Positions 25,059 to 34,408 are shown, numbered from the stretch's first letter. The stretch is 64,000 bases of DNA from Massilia sp. 9I (GCF_902506415.1 NZ_LR733275.1:4626176-4690175); one strand, 5' to 3'. Notes: generated by a model not told the origin, from the sequence alone. Numbers and translations: made by a program.

Positions 25059-26138
25059 TTACGGCGTCAGCGGCTTCTTGTCCGACTTCTTGGCCTTAAC
25101 CTCGGCCACCGCCTTGTCGATGGTGGCGGTGCGCTGGGCCATCGACGGGTGGTTGGCCGTGTGGCCGTTCAGGACCGTGGCCGGATAGGTGTCGGCGAAG
25201 CGCTTCCAGAAACCGGACACGCCTTCGATGCGGTAGTCGGCGCGCGCGAGCAGGTAGACCGCGAGGCGGTCGGCCGCGGTGTCGAGCGTGGCCGGCATCG
25301 CCTTGATGCCGCCGCTGCCGATCAGCATCGAGGTGTCCGGCGCGATGCGGGTCAGGTTGTCGATGATGCTGCCGATGGTGGCGGCGTTGCGCTGGCTGGC
25401 GGCGTGGCCCAGCATGTTGTGCGCCATTGTGTGCGCTACTACGTACGCCAGTTCGTCGTCGTTCTTGACGAAGCCCATCATGCCGCGCGTGACCATCACG
25501 CGCTGGCCGTCGGCATAGGCGTTGACGTTGTCGGCGTTGCCCAGCTCGATACCGAAGGCGCAGGCGCGGGTGACGGGTACCGTCAGGTCGCGCTGCTGGC
25601 CGCGGCGTTCGATGGTCAGCGGCAGGCTGGCCTGCTTTTGCACGATCGGGCCGAACACGGCGCCGGCCTGGGACAGCGCATTGGGCCCGGTCGGCAGCGG
25701 CTTGTCGGCGGCGGCCACCAGTTCGTCGCCCTGGCGCAGGCCGGCCTTGGCGGCGCCGCTGCCGGCCAGCACGTTGGTCACCTGCAGGCGCTCGCCCATG
25801 CCGAGCACGGCGTGCGCGGCCTCGTTGTAGCTGCCGGGGTAGGTGTAGCGGTTCTTGGCCGTGAAGCCGAGCAGGTTGCGCGCGTGGCGCGTGCACAGTT
25901 CCGCGTTGTCGATGAGGAGGGGCGCCGCCACCTTGTACAGGCGGTCCTGCAGTGCCGCCATGCGGGTCAGGGTCTCGGCTGCCGCCGTCATCTCCGGCGT
26001 CACTTGCGGTGTTTCCGGTGCAGTCTGCCCCGGCGGGAGCGGCTGGCTTGGCCGCATCGGGCCCTGCGTGGCGCAGGCCGACAGCAGCACGGCGGTTGCG
26101 ACTGCCAGCGCAGCCTTGCGCAAATGAATACGGCTCAT
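25059..26138 (-). CDS. M48-like lipoprotein with degenerate zinc-protease motifs
   Basis: This 359-residue protein has a lipoprotein signal (VLLSAC, Cys22). A PDZ-like segment occupies about residues 117-165 (VTNVLAGSGAAKAGLRQGDELVAA), followed by a region aligned with M48 peptidases. The HExxH motif reads H236-T-M-A-H240, and the downstream ExxAD zinc-ligand motif reads D286-T-A-A-D290. The catalytic Glu is thus lost and the third ligand is conservatively changed. It is probably a non-catalytic envelope protein. It lies 23 bp downstream of dut, so it could be the tail of the ribF-dut operon. Confidence 0.8.
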   Translation of the reverse strand: MSRIHLRKAALAVATAVLLSACATQGPMRPSQPLPPGQTAPETPQVTPEMTAAAETLTRMAALQDRLYKVAAPLLIDNAELCTRHARNLLGFTAKNRYTYPGSYNEAAHAVLGMGERLQVTNVLAGSGAAKAGLRQGDELVAAADKPLPTGPNALSQAGAVFGPIVQKQASLPLTIERRGQQRDLTVPVTRACAFGIELGNADNVNAYADGQRVMVTRGMMGFVKNDDELAYVVAHTMAHNMLGHAASQRNAATIGSIIDNLTRIAPDTSMLIGSGGIKAMPATLDTAADRLAVYLLARADYRIEGVSGFWKRFADTYPATVLNGHTANHPSMAQRTATIDKAVAEVKAKKSDKKPLTP

Positions 26139-26161
26139 GTTCCTCCTAGAGTACTCTATTG

Positions 26162-26611
26162 TTATTGTTTGCCGGTGCTACCGAAACCTCCGGCGCCCCG
26201 TTCGCTCGATGCGAACTCCTCTACCACGTTGAATTCCACCTGCAGCACCGGCACGATCACGAGCTGGGCGAGGCGGTCCATCGGCTGCAGCGTGAAGGTG
26301 GAATGGCCGCGGTTCCAGGTCGAGACCATGAGCTGGCCCTGGTAGTCGGAGTCGATCAAGCCTACCAGATTGCCGAGAACGATGCCGTTCTTATGGCCGA
26401 GCCCACTGCGCGGCAGGATCATGGCCGCATAGCCCGGATCGCCAATGTGGATGGCCAGGCCAGTCGGCACCAGCACGGTCTGGCCGGGCTCGATGACGAG
26501 GGGCGCGTCGATGCAGGCGCGCAGGTCCAGGCCCGCGCTGCCGGGCGTGCCGTAGGCCGGCAGGAGCTCCTGCATGCGCGGGTCGAGGATCTTGAGGTCG
26601 ATACGTTTCAT
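26162..26611 (-). CDS. dut: dUTP diphosphatase
   Basis: This 149-residue homotrimeric dUTPase hydrolyses dUTP to dUMP and keeps uracil out of DNA. All five family motifs are recognisable: GSAGLDLRA, PRSGLGHKNGIVLGNLVGLIDSDYQG with the catalytic Asp region, and a C-terminal RGAGGFGSTG that closes over the active site. It lies 9 bp downstream of coaBC; the coaBC-dut pair is conserved in many proteobacteria. Confidence 0.97.
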   Translation of the reverse strand: MKRIDLKILDPRMQELLPAYGTPGSAGLDLRACIDAPLVIEPGQTVLVPTGLAIHIGDPGYAAMILPRSGLGHKNGIVLGNLVGLIDSDYQGQLMVSTWNRGHSTFTLQPMDRLAQLVIVPVLQVEFNVVEEFASSERGAGGFGSTGKQ

Positions 26612-26620
26612 CTTCTTCTT

Positions 26621-27847
26621 TTAGGTCAGGAGCGAGCGCCGTTCCAGGCGTTTCGCGATTTCGGAAACCAGCTGGCGCGCCAGGCTCAGCTTGTCGGCGC
26701 GCGGCAGCACGGTATGGCCGCTTTCGTCGAACAGGATGATGGTGTTCTCATCCTGCCCGAAGGTCTGCGGCCCGATATTGCCCACCAACAGGGGAATGCC
26801 TTTTTTCTCGCGCTTGGCCGCGCCGAATTCCATCAGGTTGCCGGACTCCGCGGCGAAGCCCACGCAGTAGGGCCAGCCGGACAGCGTGGTGGTGGCGGCG
26901 ACGGTGGCCAGGATGTCGGCGTTCTGCACGAATTCCAGCTGCGGCGCGCCGCCTCCCTCGGCCTTCTTGATCTTCTCGTCGCTGGCATTCGCCACGCGCC
27001 AGTCGGCGACGGCCGCCACGCCGATGAAGACGTGCTGGCCTTCGATGCCGGCCATGACCACGTCGTGCATCTGCTGGGCGGTCAGGACGTCGATGCGGCG
27101 CACGCCGTGCGGGGTGGGCAGGGCGGTCGGGCCCGAGACCAGGGTGACTTCGGCGCCGGCTTCGCGCGCTGCGCGCGCCACCGCATAGCCCATCTTGCCC
27201 GAGGAAAGGTTGGTGATGCCGCGCACCGGGTCGATCGGCTCAAAAGTCGGCCCGGCCGTGATCAGGACGCGCCGGCCGGCCAGTACCTTTTGCTGGAAGG
27301 ACGCCACCAGCTCTTCGACCAGTTCGTCGGCTTCGAGCATGCGCCCGAGCCCCGTCTCGCCGCAGGCCTGGGAGCCGGCCGCGGGACCGAACAGGCACAC
27401 ACCGTCTTCCTGCAGCTGGTTCACGTTGCGCTGGGTCGCCGGGTTTTCCCACATCTCGACGTTCATCGCCGGCGCCACCAGCAGCGGCACGCGGCGCGGG
27501 CGCGCCACGCACAGGGTCGACAGCAGGTCGTCGGCCGCGCCGTGCGCCAGTTTGCGCATGAAGTCGGCCGAGCAGGGTGCGATCAGGATCGCGTCGGCCT
27601 CGCGCGTCAGGTCGATGTGGGCCATGTTGTTGGCCATGCGCGCATCCCACTGGTCGGTGTAGACCGGGCGGCCGGACAGGGCCTGCATGGTCACGGTGCC
27701 GATGAAGTGGGTGGCGGCTTCGCTCATCACCACCTGCACGCTGGCGCCCTGCTTGACCAGGGCGCGACACAGTTCCGCCGCCTTGTAGCAGGCCACGCCC
27801 CCGGTCAGGCCGAGAACGATTTTCTTGTCCTTGAGCTCCATGCTCAT
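26621..27847 (-). CDS. coaBC: bifunctional phosphopantothenoylcysteine decarboxylase / phosphopantothenate-cysteine ligase
   Basis: This 408-residue fusion enzyme carries out two successive steps of coenzyme A synthesis. The N-terminal flavin-dependent CoaC domain has GLTGGVACYKAAELCRAL and the PAMN motif (VAPAMNVEMWENPATQRN). The C-terminal CoaB ligase domain has ITAGPTFEPIDPVRGITNLSSGKMGYA and KRE-type KREKKGIPLLVGNIG. The start at 27847 follows GGAGG by 4 bp. It lies 16 bp downstream of lspA. Confidence 0.97.
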   Translation of the reverse strand: MSMELKDKKIVLGLTGGVACYKAAELCRALVKQGASVQVVMSEAATHFIGTVTMQALSGRPVYTDQWDARMANNMAHIDLTREADAILIAPCSADFMRKLAHGAADDLLSTLCVARPRRVPLLVAPAMNVEMWENPATQRNVNQLQEDGVCLFGPAAGSQACGETGLGRMLEADELVEELVASFQQKVLAGRRVLITAGPTFEPIDPVRGITNLSSGKMGYAVARAAREAGAEVTLVSGPTALPTPHGVRRIDVLTAQQMHDVVMAGIEGQHVFIGVAAVADWRVANASDEKIKKAEGGGAPQLEFVQNADILATVAATTTLSGWPYCVGFAAESGNLMEFGAAKREKKGIPLLVGNIGPQTFGQDENTIILFDESGHTVLPRADKLSLARQLVSEIAKRLERRSLLT

Positions 27848-27863
27848 GATGCCTCCTGGGTGG

Positions 27864-28415
27864 TCAGGATTTGTTCACGCGCCGCAGCTCGTCGACGATG
27901 AACAGGAAGGCGCCGACCGAGATGCCGATGTCGGCGATGTTAAAGGCAGGGAAGTGGCCCACGCCCTTCCAGTAGAAATCGAGGAAGTCGATCACGTGGC
28001 CGTAGGCCAGGCGGTCGATCACGTTGCCGATGGCGCCGCCCATGATCAGGGCCAGCGCGAAGCAGAACAGGCGCTGGGTGGCGTGCTTCTTCATCAGGTA
28101 CAGGATGAAGCCGACGGCGGCGATCGCGATGCCGGTGAAGAAGTAGCGCTGCCAGCCGCCGGCGTCGCCCAGGAAGCTGAAGGCTGCGCCCGGGTTGTAG
28201 ACCTTGATCAGGTTAAAGAAGCTTGTTACCGGCAGCGTCTCGCCGTAGGCGAAGCTACGCTCGACGGTGAGCTTGGTGACCTGGTCGAGCAGGATCACCA
28301 GCACGGCGATGCCGAACCAGGGCAGCAGGCTGGCGGAAGACTTGTAGACCGGCTTGGCGCCCGGCGATGCGGTTTTCTTTTTAGTGGCCATGGTAGAGGT
28401 GGTGGTGCCCGCCAT
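27864..28415 (-). CDS. lspA: lipoprotein signal peptidase (signal peptidase II)
   Basis: This 183-residue aspartic protease of the inner membrane removes signal peptides from prolipoproteins. It has four hydrophobic segments and the two catalytic-Asp motifs (AIGNVIDRLAYGHVIDFLDFYW and FNIADIGISVG). The N-terminus is longer than usual by about 25 polar residues. I chose the ATG at 28415 because AGGAGA lies 11 bp upstream; the ATG 9 codons later has no ribosome-binding site. It lies between ileS and coaBC. Confidence 0.95.
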   Translation of the reverse strand: MAGTTTSTMATKKKTASPGAKPVYKSSASLLPWFGIAVLVILLDQVTKLTVERSFAYGETLPVTSFFNLIKVYNPGAAFSFLGDAGGWQRYFFTGIAIAAVGFILYLMKKHATQRLFCFALALIMGGAIGNVIDRLAYGHVIDFLDFYWKGVGHFPAFNIADIGISVGAFLFIVDELRRVNKS

Positions 28416-28471
28416 GCCGCGCTTGATCTCCTGAGCGCGGCATGGCGGTAGGACCCCGCGAGGGGATGTCG

Positions 28472-31378
28472 TCAGGCGAAGCGGCGCTTTTCGCCGCTGC
28501 CGAACAGGTTGCTGGTGCAGCGGCCGCACAGGCCTGGATGCGCGTGGTCGTGGCCGACGTCGCGGCGGTAGTGCCAGCAGCGCTCGCACTTTTCCGCGTC
28601 CGACGGGGTCACGTTCACCGCTTCGTTGGCGGCGTCCGCCGCCTGCTCGACCGTCGCCTGCGAGGTGATGAACACGAACTTCAGGTCATCGTCGAGGCTG
28701 GACAGCAGCGCGTACTTCTCGCCGGCGGCCTTGATCGCCAGCTCCGCCTGCAGCGAGGAGCCGATGGCGCCCGAGGCGCGCACTTCTTCCAGCTGCTTGG
28801 TGACATCGGCGCGTACTTCGCGCAGCGCTGCGTACTTGGCCAGCAGCGCTTCTGCGTCCGGCTGCTGCGGGAAGCTCCACAGGGTCTGGGTGAAGATGGT
28901 CTCGTCGGACTCCTGGAAGTTCTGCTGGCCCGCGAACACGGCCCAGGCCTCCTCGGCGGTGAAGGACAGGATCGGCGCCATTACGCGCAGCAGGCTGTGC
29001 GCGATGTGCCACAGCGCGGTCTGGGCCGAACGGCGCGCCAGCGAGTCCACGCCCGTGGTGTACAGGCGGTCCTTCAGGATGTCGAGGTAGAAGCCGCCCA
29101 GGTCTTCCGAGCAGAAGTTCTGCAGGCGCGCCACCACCGGGTGGAATTCGTAGCGCTCGAAATGCGCTGCGATGTCGCGCTGCAGCTTCTCGGTCTCGGC
29201 CAGCGCGTAGCGGTCGATCTCGAACATCTCGGCCAGCGGCACGGCGTTCGTCACCGGATCGAAGTCCGAGGTGTTCGCCAACAGGAAGCGCAGGGTGTTG
29301 CGGATGCGGCGATACGATTCGGTCACACGCTTGAGGATCTCTTCGCCGATCGACAGCTCGCCCGTGTAGTCGGTCGAGGCCACCCACAGGCGCAGGATGT
29401 CGGCGCCGAGCGTATCGGAGATCTTCTGCGGCGCCAGGGTGTTACCCAGCGACTTGGACATCTTCTTGCCGTTCTCGTCGACGGTGAAGCCGTGGGTCAG
29501 CAGCGCCTTGTAGGGCGGACGGCCGTTGAGCATCGAGGAGGTCAGCAGCGACGAGTGGAACCAGCCGCGGTGCTGGTCCGAACCTTCCAGGTAGAGGTCG
29601 GCCGGGAAGGCGGATTGCTCCTTGTGCGAGCCGCGCAGCACAGTCTGGTGGGTCGAGCCGGAGTCGAACCACACGTCCAGCGTGTCCTTGTTCTTCTCGT
29701 AGGTGGCGGCGTCCGCGCCCAGCAGGGTGGCCGGGTCGAGGTTTTGCCAGGCGTCGATGCCGTTCTGTTCGATCAGCTTGGCGACCTGCTCCAGCAGCTC
29801 GGGAGTGCGCGGGTGCAGTTCGCCAGTCTCCTTGTGGATGAAGAAGGCCATCGGCACGCCCCACTGGCGCTGGCGCGACAGGGTCCAGTCCGGACGGTTG
29901 GCGATCATGCCCTGCAGGCGCGCCTGGCCCCAGTCCGGGAAAAACTGGGTCTCGGCGATGCCGGCCAGCGCGGTTTCGCGCAGGGTCGGTCCGCCATCTT
30001 TCGGGGTGACGTCCATGCCGGCGAACCACTGGCTGGTGGCGCGGTACACGATCGGGGTCTTGTGGCGCCAGCAGTGCATGTAGCTGTGGTCGAACATCTT
30101 CAGTTCGAACAGCGCGCCCGCGCCGCGCAGGGCTTCGCAGATCGGCTTGGAAGCTTCCCAGATGGTGAGGCCGCCAAACAGCGGCAGGGTCGAAGTGAAG
30201 CGGCCGTCGCCCATGACGGGTTTCAGGATCTCGTCGTCCTTCATGCCGTGCGCTTTGCAGGACTGGAAGTCTTCCAGGCCGTAGGCCGGCGCCGAGTGGA
30301 CCACGCCGGTGCCGCTGTCGACCGTGACGTAGTCGGCCAGGTAGACCGGCGACGTGCGGTCGTAGAACGGATCCTGCGCATGCAGCGGGTGCTTGAAGCG
30401 CAGGCCGTCCAGCTTCTCGCCCAGGGTGGTGGCGATGACGCTGCCTTCCAGCTTGTAGCGCTGCAGGGTGGCTTCGACCAGGTCCTGCGCCAGGATCAGC
30501 AGCAGCGGCTGGCCGTCGCGTTCGGCCTGCACCAGCGCGTAGGTGACTTCCGGATTGACGTTCAGCGCCTGGTTCGACGGGATGGTCCACGGGGTGGTGG
30601 TCCAGATCACGATGAAGCCGTTCGTGCTCGGCAGCGAAGGCAGGCCGAAGGCAGCCGCCACTTTCTCGGGTTCCGCGAACGGGAAGCCGACGTCGATCGC
30701 CGGGTCGCGCTTGTCCTGGTATTCCACTTCCGCTTCGGCCAGGGCCGAGCCGCAGTCGAAGCACCAGTTGACGGGCTTCAGGCCGCGGTAGACGTAGCCT
30801 TTTTCCAGCAACTTGCCGAGCGCGCGCAGTTCGTCGGCCTCGTTACCGTAGGCCATGGTCATGTAGGGGTTTTCCCATTCGCCCAGCACGCCCAGGCGGA
30901 TGAAGCCGGCGCGCTGGCGGTCGATCTGCTCGAGCGCGTAGGCGCGGGCTTTCTGCAGCACCTCGGCGGTCGGCAGGTTCTTGCCGTACAGTTTTTCGAT
31001 CTGGATCTCGATCGGCATGCCGTGGCAGTCCCAGCCCGGTACGTAGGGCGCGTCGAAGCCGGCCATGGTGCGCGATTTGACGACCATGTCCTTCAGGATC
31101 TTGTTGACGGCGTGGCCCAGGTGGATGTCACCGTTCGCGTACGGCGGACCGTCGTGCAAGATGAACTTCGGACGGCCGGCGCTCGCCTTGCGGATGCGCT
31201 GGTAGATCTTCTTGTCCTGCCATTGCTTGACCCAGCCCGGCTCGCGCTTGGCGAGGTCGCCGCGCATCGGGAAAGGGGTGTCGGTCATATTGACCGGGTA
31301 TTTGCTCTCTGGCTTCTTGGCGGCTTTCTGATTGCCGTTCTGGACTGCGCCGTTATTCATTGATTTGGTATCGGACAT
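28472..31378 (-). CDS. ileS: isoleucyl-tRNA synthetase
   Basis: This 968-residue class I synthetase has the HIGH-type motif HLGH at residues 86-89 (PPYANGDIHLGHA), the KMSKS loop KKMSKSLGN near residue 640, and a C-terminal zinc finger with two CxxC pairs (CERCWHYRRD ... CGRC). The CP1 editing domain lies between (TTTPWTIPSNQALNVNPEV). It is full length. An N-terminal polar extension of about 30 residues precedes the usual start. It follows ribF by 99 bp and precedes lspA by 56 bp. Confidence 0.98.
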   Translation of the reverse strand: MSDTKSMNNGAVQNGNQKAAKKPESKYPVNMTDTPFPMRGDLAKREPGWVKQWQDKKIYQRIRKASAGRPKFILHDGPPYANGDIHLGHAVNKILKDMVVKSRTMAGFDAPYVPGWDCHGMPIEIQIEKLYGKNLPTAEVLQKARAYALEQIDRQRAGFIRLGVLGEWENPYMTMAYGNEADELRALGKLLEKGYVYRGLKPVNWCFDCGSALAEAEVEYQDKRDPAIDVGFPFAEPEKVAAAFGLPSLPSTNGFIVIWTTTPWTIPSNQALNVNPEVTYALVQAERDGQPLLLILAQDLVEATLQRYKLEGSVIATTLGEKLDGLRFKHPLHAQDPFYDRTSPVYLADYVTVDSGTGVVHSAPAYGLEDFQSCKAHGMKDDEILKPVMGDGRFTSTLPLFGGLTIWEASKPICEALRGAGALFELKMFDHSYMHCWRHKTPIVYRATSQWFAGMDVTPKDGGPTLRETALAGIAETQFFPDWGQARLQGMIANRPDWTLSRQRQWGVPMAFFIHKETGELHPRTPELLEQVAKLIEQNGIDAWQNLDPATLLGADAATYEKNKDTLDVWFDSGSTHQTVLRGSHKEQSAFPADLYLEGSDQHRGWFHSSLLTSSMLNGRPPYKALLTHGFTVDENGKKMSKSLGNTLAPQKISDTLGADILRLWVASTDYTGELSIGEEILKRVTESYRRIRNTLRFLLANTSDFDPVTNAVPLAEMFEIDRYALAETEKLQRDIAAHFERYEFHPVVARLQNFCSEDLGGFYLDILKDRLYTTGVDSLARRSAQTALWHIAHSLLRVMAPILSFTAEEAWAVFAGQQNFQESDETIFTQTLWSFPQQPDAEALLAKYAALREVRADVTKQLEEVRASGAIGSSLQAELAIKAAGEKYALLSSLDDDLKFVFITSQATVEQAADAANEAVNVTPSDAEKCERCWHYRRDVGHDHAHPGLCGRCTSNLFGSGEKRRFA

Positions 31379-31477
31379 AAGCTCTTCTCAAGGGGATTCC
31401 ATGTGGCCGCGGTGGACTGCCGGCCGTATGCGGTGGCTGCATGCGCCGGCCGCGCTGCAAGGCGCGGCGGACGCGTG

Positions 31478-32449
31478 TCAAATTCGATCGGTCGCCGTCA
31501 GGGCGCCGTTGCGGTGCGTGAAGTAGGCGCGTGCCTGCGCGGCGTCGCGTTCGATCGCGGCGGTGAGGGTGGGCAGGTCGACGTATTTTTCCTCGTCGCG
31601 CAGCTTGGCGAGGAATTCGACCCGCACCAGCTTGCCGTAGGACGGCTGCGCGTAATCGAACACGTGCACTTCCAGCAGCATGCGGCCGGCGTCTTCCACG
31701 GTCGGGCGCACGCCCAGGCTGGCGACCGCCGGTAGCGGCGAGTCCGCCAGGCCGTGCACCTGCACCACGAAGATGCCGGCCAGGGCGGGGCGGTGCGCCA
31801 CGCGCAGGTTCAGGGTCGGGAAGCCCAGCGTGCGGCCGAGCTTCTGGCCGTGGATCACGTGGCCGGACATGGTGTAGGGGTGGCCGAGCAGTTGCTGGGT
31901 GGCGCGGAAGTCGCCCGCAGCCAGCGCTTCGCGCACGGCCGAGGACGAGATGCGGCGTTCGCCCAGCATCACGGCCTTCAGGGTCTCGACCTGGAAACCG
32001 TATTCGCGGCCGGCTTCCTGCAGCATGGCGATGTCGCCCGCACGGCGGGCGCCGAAGCGGAAGTCGTCGCCTACCATCAGCCATTTGACGTGCAGGCCCT
32101 CGACCAGCACGCGTTCGATGAAATCCTGCGGCGACTGGGACGCGAAGTGTTCGTTGAAGTGTTCGACGATGACGCGGTCGATGCCGGCATGGGACAGGTC
32201 GCCCAGCTTGTCGCGCAGGTTGGCGATGCGGGCCGGGGCCTTGGACAGGTCGTTTGCGCGGCGGGCAAAATACTCGCGCGGATGCGGTTCGAAGGTCATC
32301 ACGGCGGCTTCGATCCCCAGTTCGGCGGCAGCGCCGCGCACGTGCGCCAACAATGCCTGGTGGCCGCGGTGGACACCGTCAAAGTTGCCGATCGTGAGGG
32401 CGCATGGTGCACGCGCCCTGTCGTTGGGAAGTCCGCGAAATACCTTCAT
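31478..32449 (-). CDS. ribF: bifunctional riboflavin kinase / FAD synthetase
   Basis: This 323-residue enzyme makes FMN and FAD. The N-terminal FAD synthetase domain has TIGNFDGVHRGHQALL and the ISSSAVR motif. The C-terminal flavokinase domain has GRTLGFPTLNLRVAHR and LLEVHVFDYAQPSYGKLVRVEFLAKLRDEEKY. The ATG at 32449 gives the family N-terminus (MKVFRGLPN); the longer frame upstream overlaps the promoter. It heads ribF-ileS-lspA-coaBC-dut. Confidence 0.97.
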   Translation of the reverse strand: MKVFRGLPNDRARAPCALTIGNFDGVHRGHQALLAHVRGAAAELGIEAAVMTFEPHPREYFARRANDLSKAPARIANLRDKLGDLSHAGIDRVIVEHFNEHFASQSPQDFIERVLVEGLHVKWLMVGDDFRFGARRAGDIAMLQEAGREYGFQVETLKAVMLGERRISSSAVREALAAGDFRATQQLLGHPYTMSGHVIHGQKLGRTLGFPTLNLRVAHRPALAGIFVVQVHGLADSPLPAVASLGVRPTVEDAGRMLLEVHVFDYAQPSYGKLVRVEFLAKLRDEEKYVDLPTLTAAIERDAAQARAYFTHRNGALTATDRI

Positions 32450-32494
32450 CAATGTTCCAAATGCGCAGCCGGCCGCTCCGGCGCGAAATACCTG

Positions 32495-32500
32495 ATTATA
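32495..32500 (-). promoter_or_regulatory. candidate -10 box for ribF
   Basis: A perfect TATAAT reads on the minus strand, 46 bp upstream of the ribF ATG. A weak TTGCTG lies 19 bp further upstream. Confidence 0.5.
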
Positions 32501-32584
32501 CGGTAACTCGCATGTTGCACAGCAACGATGCCCCAGAGTAGGGCGGGGACTCGCGAGAATGCCGGACACCGATGTGGTGCCGCA

Positions 32585-32616
32585 ATAAAAAACGCCGCCT
32601 GCGAACAGGCGGCGTT
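32585..32616 (-). terminator. intrinsic terminator of the tonB-exbBD-TPR operon
   Basis: AACGCCGCCTG (32591-32601) pairs perfectly with CAGGCGGCGTT (32606-32616). On the minus strand TTTTTTATTG follows. It lies about 30 bp after the TPR gene stop. Confidence 0.92.
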
Positions 32617-32646
32617 TGACGTTTCGATGAAGTTCGAAGCGTCGTC

Positions 32647-33876
32647 TTAGCCCGAGATCGGGCGATTGATCGCCATGATCCAGTAGCGAGCCAGGTCGGC
32701 GGTGCCGTCCTTGCCCGAGACGCCCTTCAGCGTGCTGATGGCCTGCTGCTTCTTGCCGGCCGCGGCGTAGGCTTCGCCCAGGCGCAGCTTGGCTTCTTCA
32801 GCGTACTTCAGGCCGCCAGCCTTGACGGCCGATTCCATCATCTTCAGACCCTTGTCGGCCTGGCCAGCCTGCACCAGCGCGTAGCCCAGGCCCACCAGCG
32901 CGTCGTTGTCCTTGGCAGCCGTGTATTCGGCTTCGAGGGCGGCGACGGCCTTGTTCTGCTCGGCCATGTTCTTGTCGGCCAGGTCCTTCAGACGCTTGTG
33001 GCGTTCGGCATCGGCGCCGGTACCCAGTGCGCCGGCCTTGTAGCCCTTGTCGATGACCTTCAGCGCTTCGGCCGGGGCTTTCGCCTGCAGCACCAGCTGG
33101 GCCATTTCCATGAACTCGCTCGGCTTCTTCATCAGGTTGTTGGCGAGCTTGAGGCGGTACACGTCCACCATCAGGCGGCCGGAGAAGCCAGGCTTGCCCT
33201 GCACGCGGTTCAGCAGGTCGTTCCAGTACTGTGCCTTCGGATAGCTGGCGGCCAGCTTCTCGATGGTGTCGACATAGCCCGACTTGTCGTTCTTCTTCAG
33301 CTGGATGTTCGCCAGCATGCCGAGTTCGTCTTCGGACAGGCGGCCGTTCTTTTCGGCGACGCGCAGTTCCTGCTCGAGCGCGGCGACATTGCCCTGCTTG
33401 TAGTAGTTCTGCAGCAGGTAGGCGCGCAGCTTCGGATCGTTACCCTTTTGCAGCAGCTTCTTGATGGTCTCGTTTGCCTTGTTCAGGTCGCCTGCGCGCA
33501 TGTAGATGCCGACCAGGCCTTCCGAGAACTGCGAACGCTCGCCGGCGCTCAGCTTGCCCGAATCGAGCAGGGCTTCAAAGGATTTGGCAGCGGTGCCCCA
33601 ATCGCCGGCCGAGGAGGCCGCCGAGGCGCGCACGCGCTCGATCAGGAAGCGCTCGTCGTCGGTTTTCGCAGCTTTGTCCGCGTCGCGCAGGGCGGCCAGT
33701 GCGCCCTTGGCGTTACCCGATTTCATCAGCGTCTGCGCTTGTTGCAGCGGCTTGCCGACTTCCGGACGCAGGGAGACCGCGGCGTGCACAGGTGCCAGGC
33801 CGATGACCGGCAGGGCGGCGGTGAAGCCGAGGGCGGCCAGTGCCAGGCCAAGGTGTGCGAGACGGAATTTAATCAT
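32647..33876 (-). CDS. secreted tetratricopeptide-repeat protein in the Ton operon
   Basis: This 409-residue protein has a signal peptide (HLGLALAALGFTAALPVIGLAPVHA) and then helical TPR-like repeats rich in Ala and Lys. Examples are AQTLMKSGNAKGALAALRDADKAAK, LVGIYMRAGDLNKANETIKKLLQKG and RLGEAYAAAGKKQQAISTLKGVSG. It is probably a periplasmic scaffold. As the last gene after tonB-exbB-exbD-exbD it may assist the Ton machinery, which is inference from position only. GAAGGA lies 8 bp before the ATG. A strong hairpin separates it from exbD. Confidence 0.85.
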   Translation of the reverse strand: MIKFRLAHLGLALAALGFTAALPVIGLAPVHAAVSLRPEVGKPLQQAQTLMKSGNAKGALAALRDADKAAKTDDERFLIERVRASAASSAGDWGTAAKSFEALLDSGKLSAGERSQFSEGLVGIYMRAGDLNKANETIKKLLQKGNDPKLRAYLLQNYYKQGNVAALEQELRVAEKNGRLSEDELGMLANIQLKKNDKSGYVDTIEKLAASYPKAQYWNDLLNRVQGKPGFSGRLMVDVYRLKLANNLMKKPSEFMEMAQLVLQAKAPAEALKVIDKGYKAGALGTGADAERHKRLKDLADKNMAEQNKAVAALEAEYTAAKDNDALVGLGYALVQAGQADKGLKMMESAVKAGGLKYAEEAKLRLGEAYAAAGKKQQAISTLKGVSGKDGTADLARYWIMAINRPISG

Positions 33877-33901
33877 CTGAAAACATCCTTCTTCAAAATG
33901 G

Positions 33902-33926
33902 ACACGGCAGGGAAACCCTGCCGTGT
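33902..33926 (-). terminator. intercistronic hairpin (attenuator-like) between exbD and the TPR gene
   Basis: ACACGGCAGGG (33902-33912) pairs perfectly with CCCTGCCGTGT (33916-33926). On the minus strand it is followed by CCATTTTG. It could lower transcription into the TPR gene or stabilise the upstream mRNA. Confidence 0.55.
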
Positions 33927-33944
33927 TGGTCATACATGGATCGA

Positions 33945-34376
33945 TTACTGGAACTGCTCGTTACCGACCATGCCGATCTTGGTGACACCGAGACGCTGGG
34001 CGGTTGCCATGACACCGGCGACCACCTTGTACTCGACCAGCTTGTTCGGACGCAGGTGCACTTCCGGCTGGTCAGGCATTGCTGCCACAGCATTCATCTT
34101 GGCTTCCAGGCTCGCACGATCCGGGACAACCTGGCCATCCCACAGGATGGTGCCGTCGAAGTCCACGTCAATCGTCACGACCACCGGCTGGGTGGTCTGC
34201 GGCGGCGGGGTGCCGACCGGCATGTTCAGATTGACCGAGTGGTCTTGCTTCGGAATCGTGATAATCATCATGATGATGAGAACGAGCAGGACGTCGATCA
34301 ACGGCGTCATGTTCATTTCCATCATCGGTTCTGGATCAGCTCCTTTAGCGGAGCCTGAACCTACGTTCATGCCCAT
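33945..34376 (-). CDS. exbD: ExbD/TolR family biopolymer transport protein (second copy)
   Basis: This 143-residue inner-membrane protein has the ExbD pattern. A short cytosolic N-terminus with MEMNMTPLIDVLLVLIIMMIIT carries the essential membrane Asp (LIDVLL). A periplasmic domain follows (VVVTIDVDFDGTILWDGQVV ... EVHLRPNKLVEYKVVAGVMATAQRLGVTKIGMVG). It is one of two tandem, divergent exbD genes, and hairpins lie on both sides of it. Confidence 0.93.
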   Translation of the reverse strand: MGMNVGSGSAKGADPEPMMEMNMTPLIDVLLVLIIMMIITIPKQDHSVNLNMPVGTPPPQTTQPVVVTIDVDFDGTILWDGQVVPDRASLEAKMNAVAAMPDQPEVHLRPNKLVEYKVVAGVMATAQRLGVTKIGMVGNEQFQ

Positions 34377-34408
34377 GGTGTTTCCTTTTCAAATGTTGGG
34401 GTCACGGA

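Noticed and set aside
28442..31363. A 973-codon plus-strand frame opposite ileS
   Set aside because: It is the antisense shadow of ileS in high-GC DNA. ileS shows all catalytic motifs and full length.
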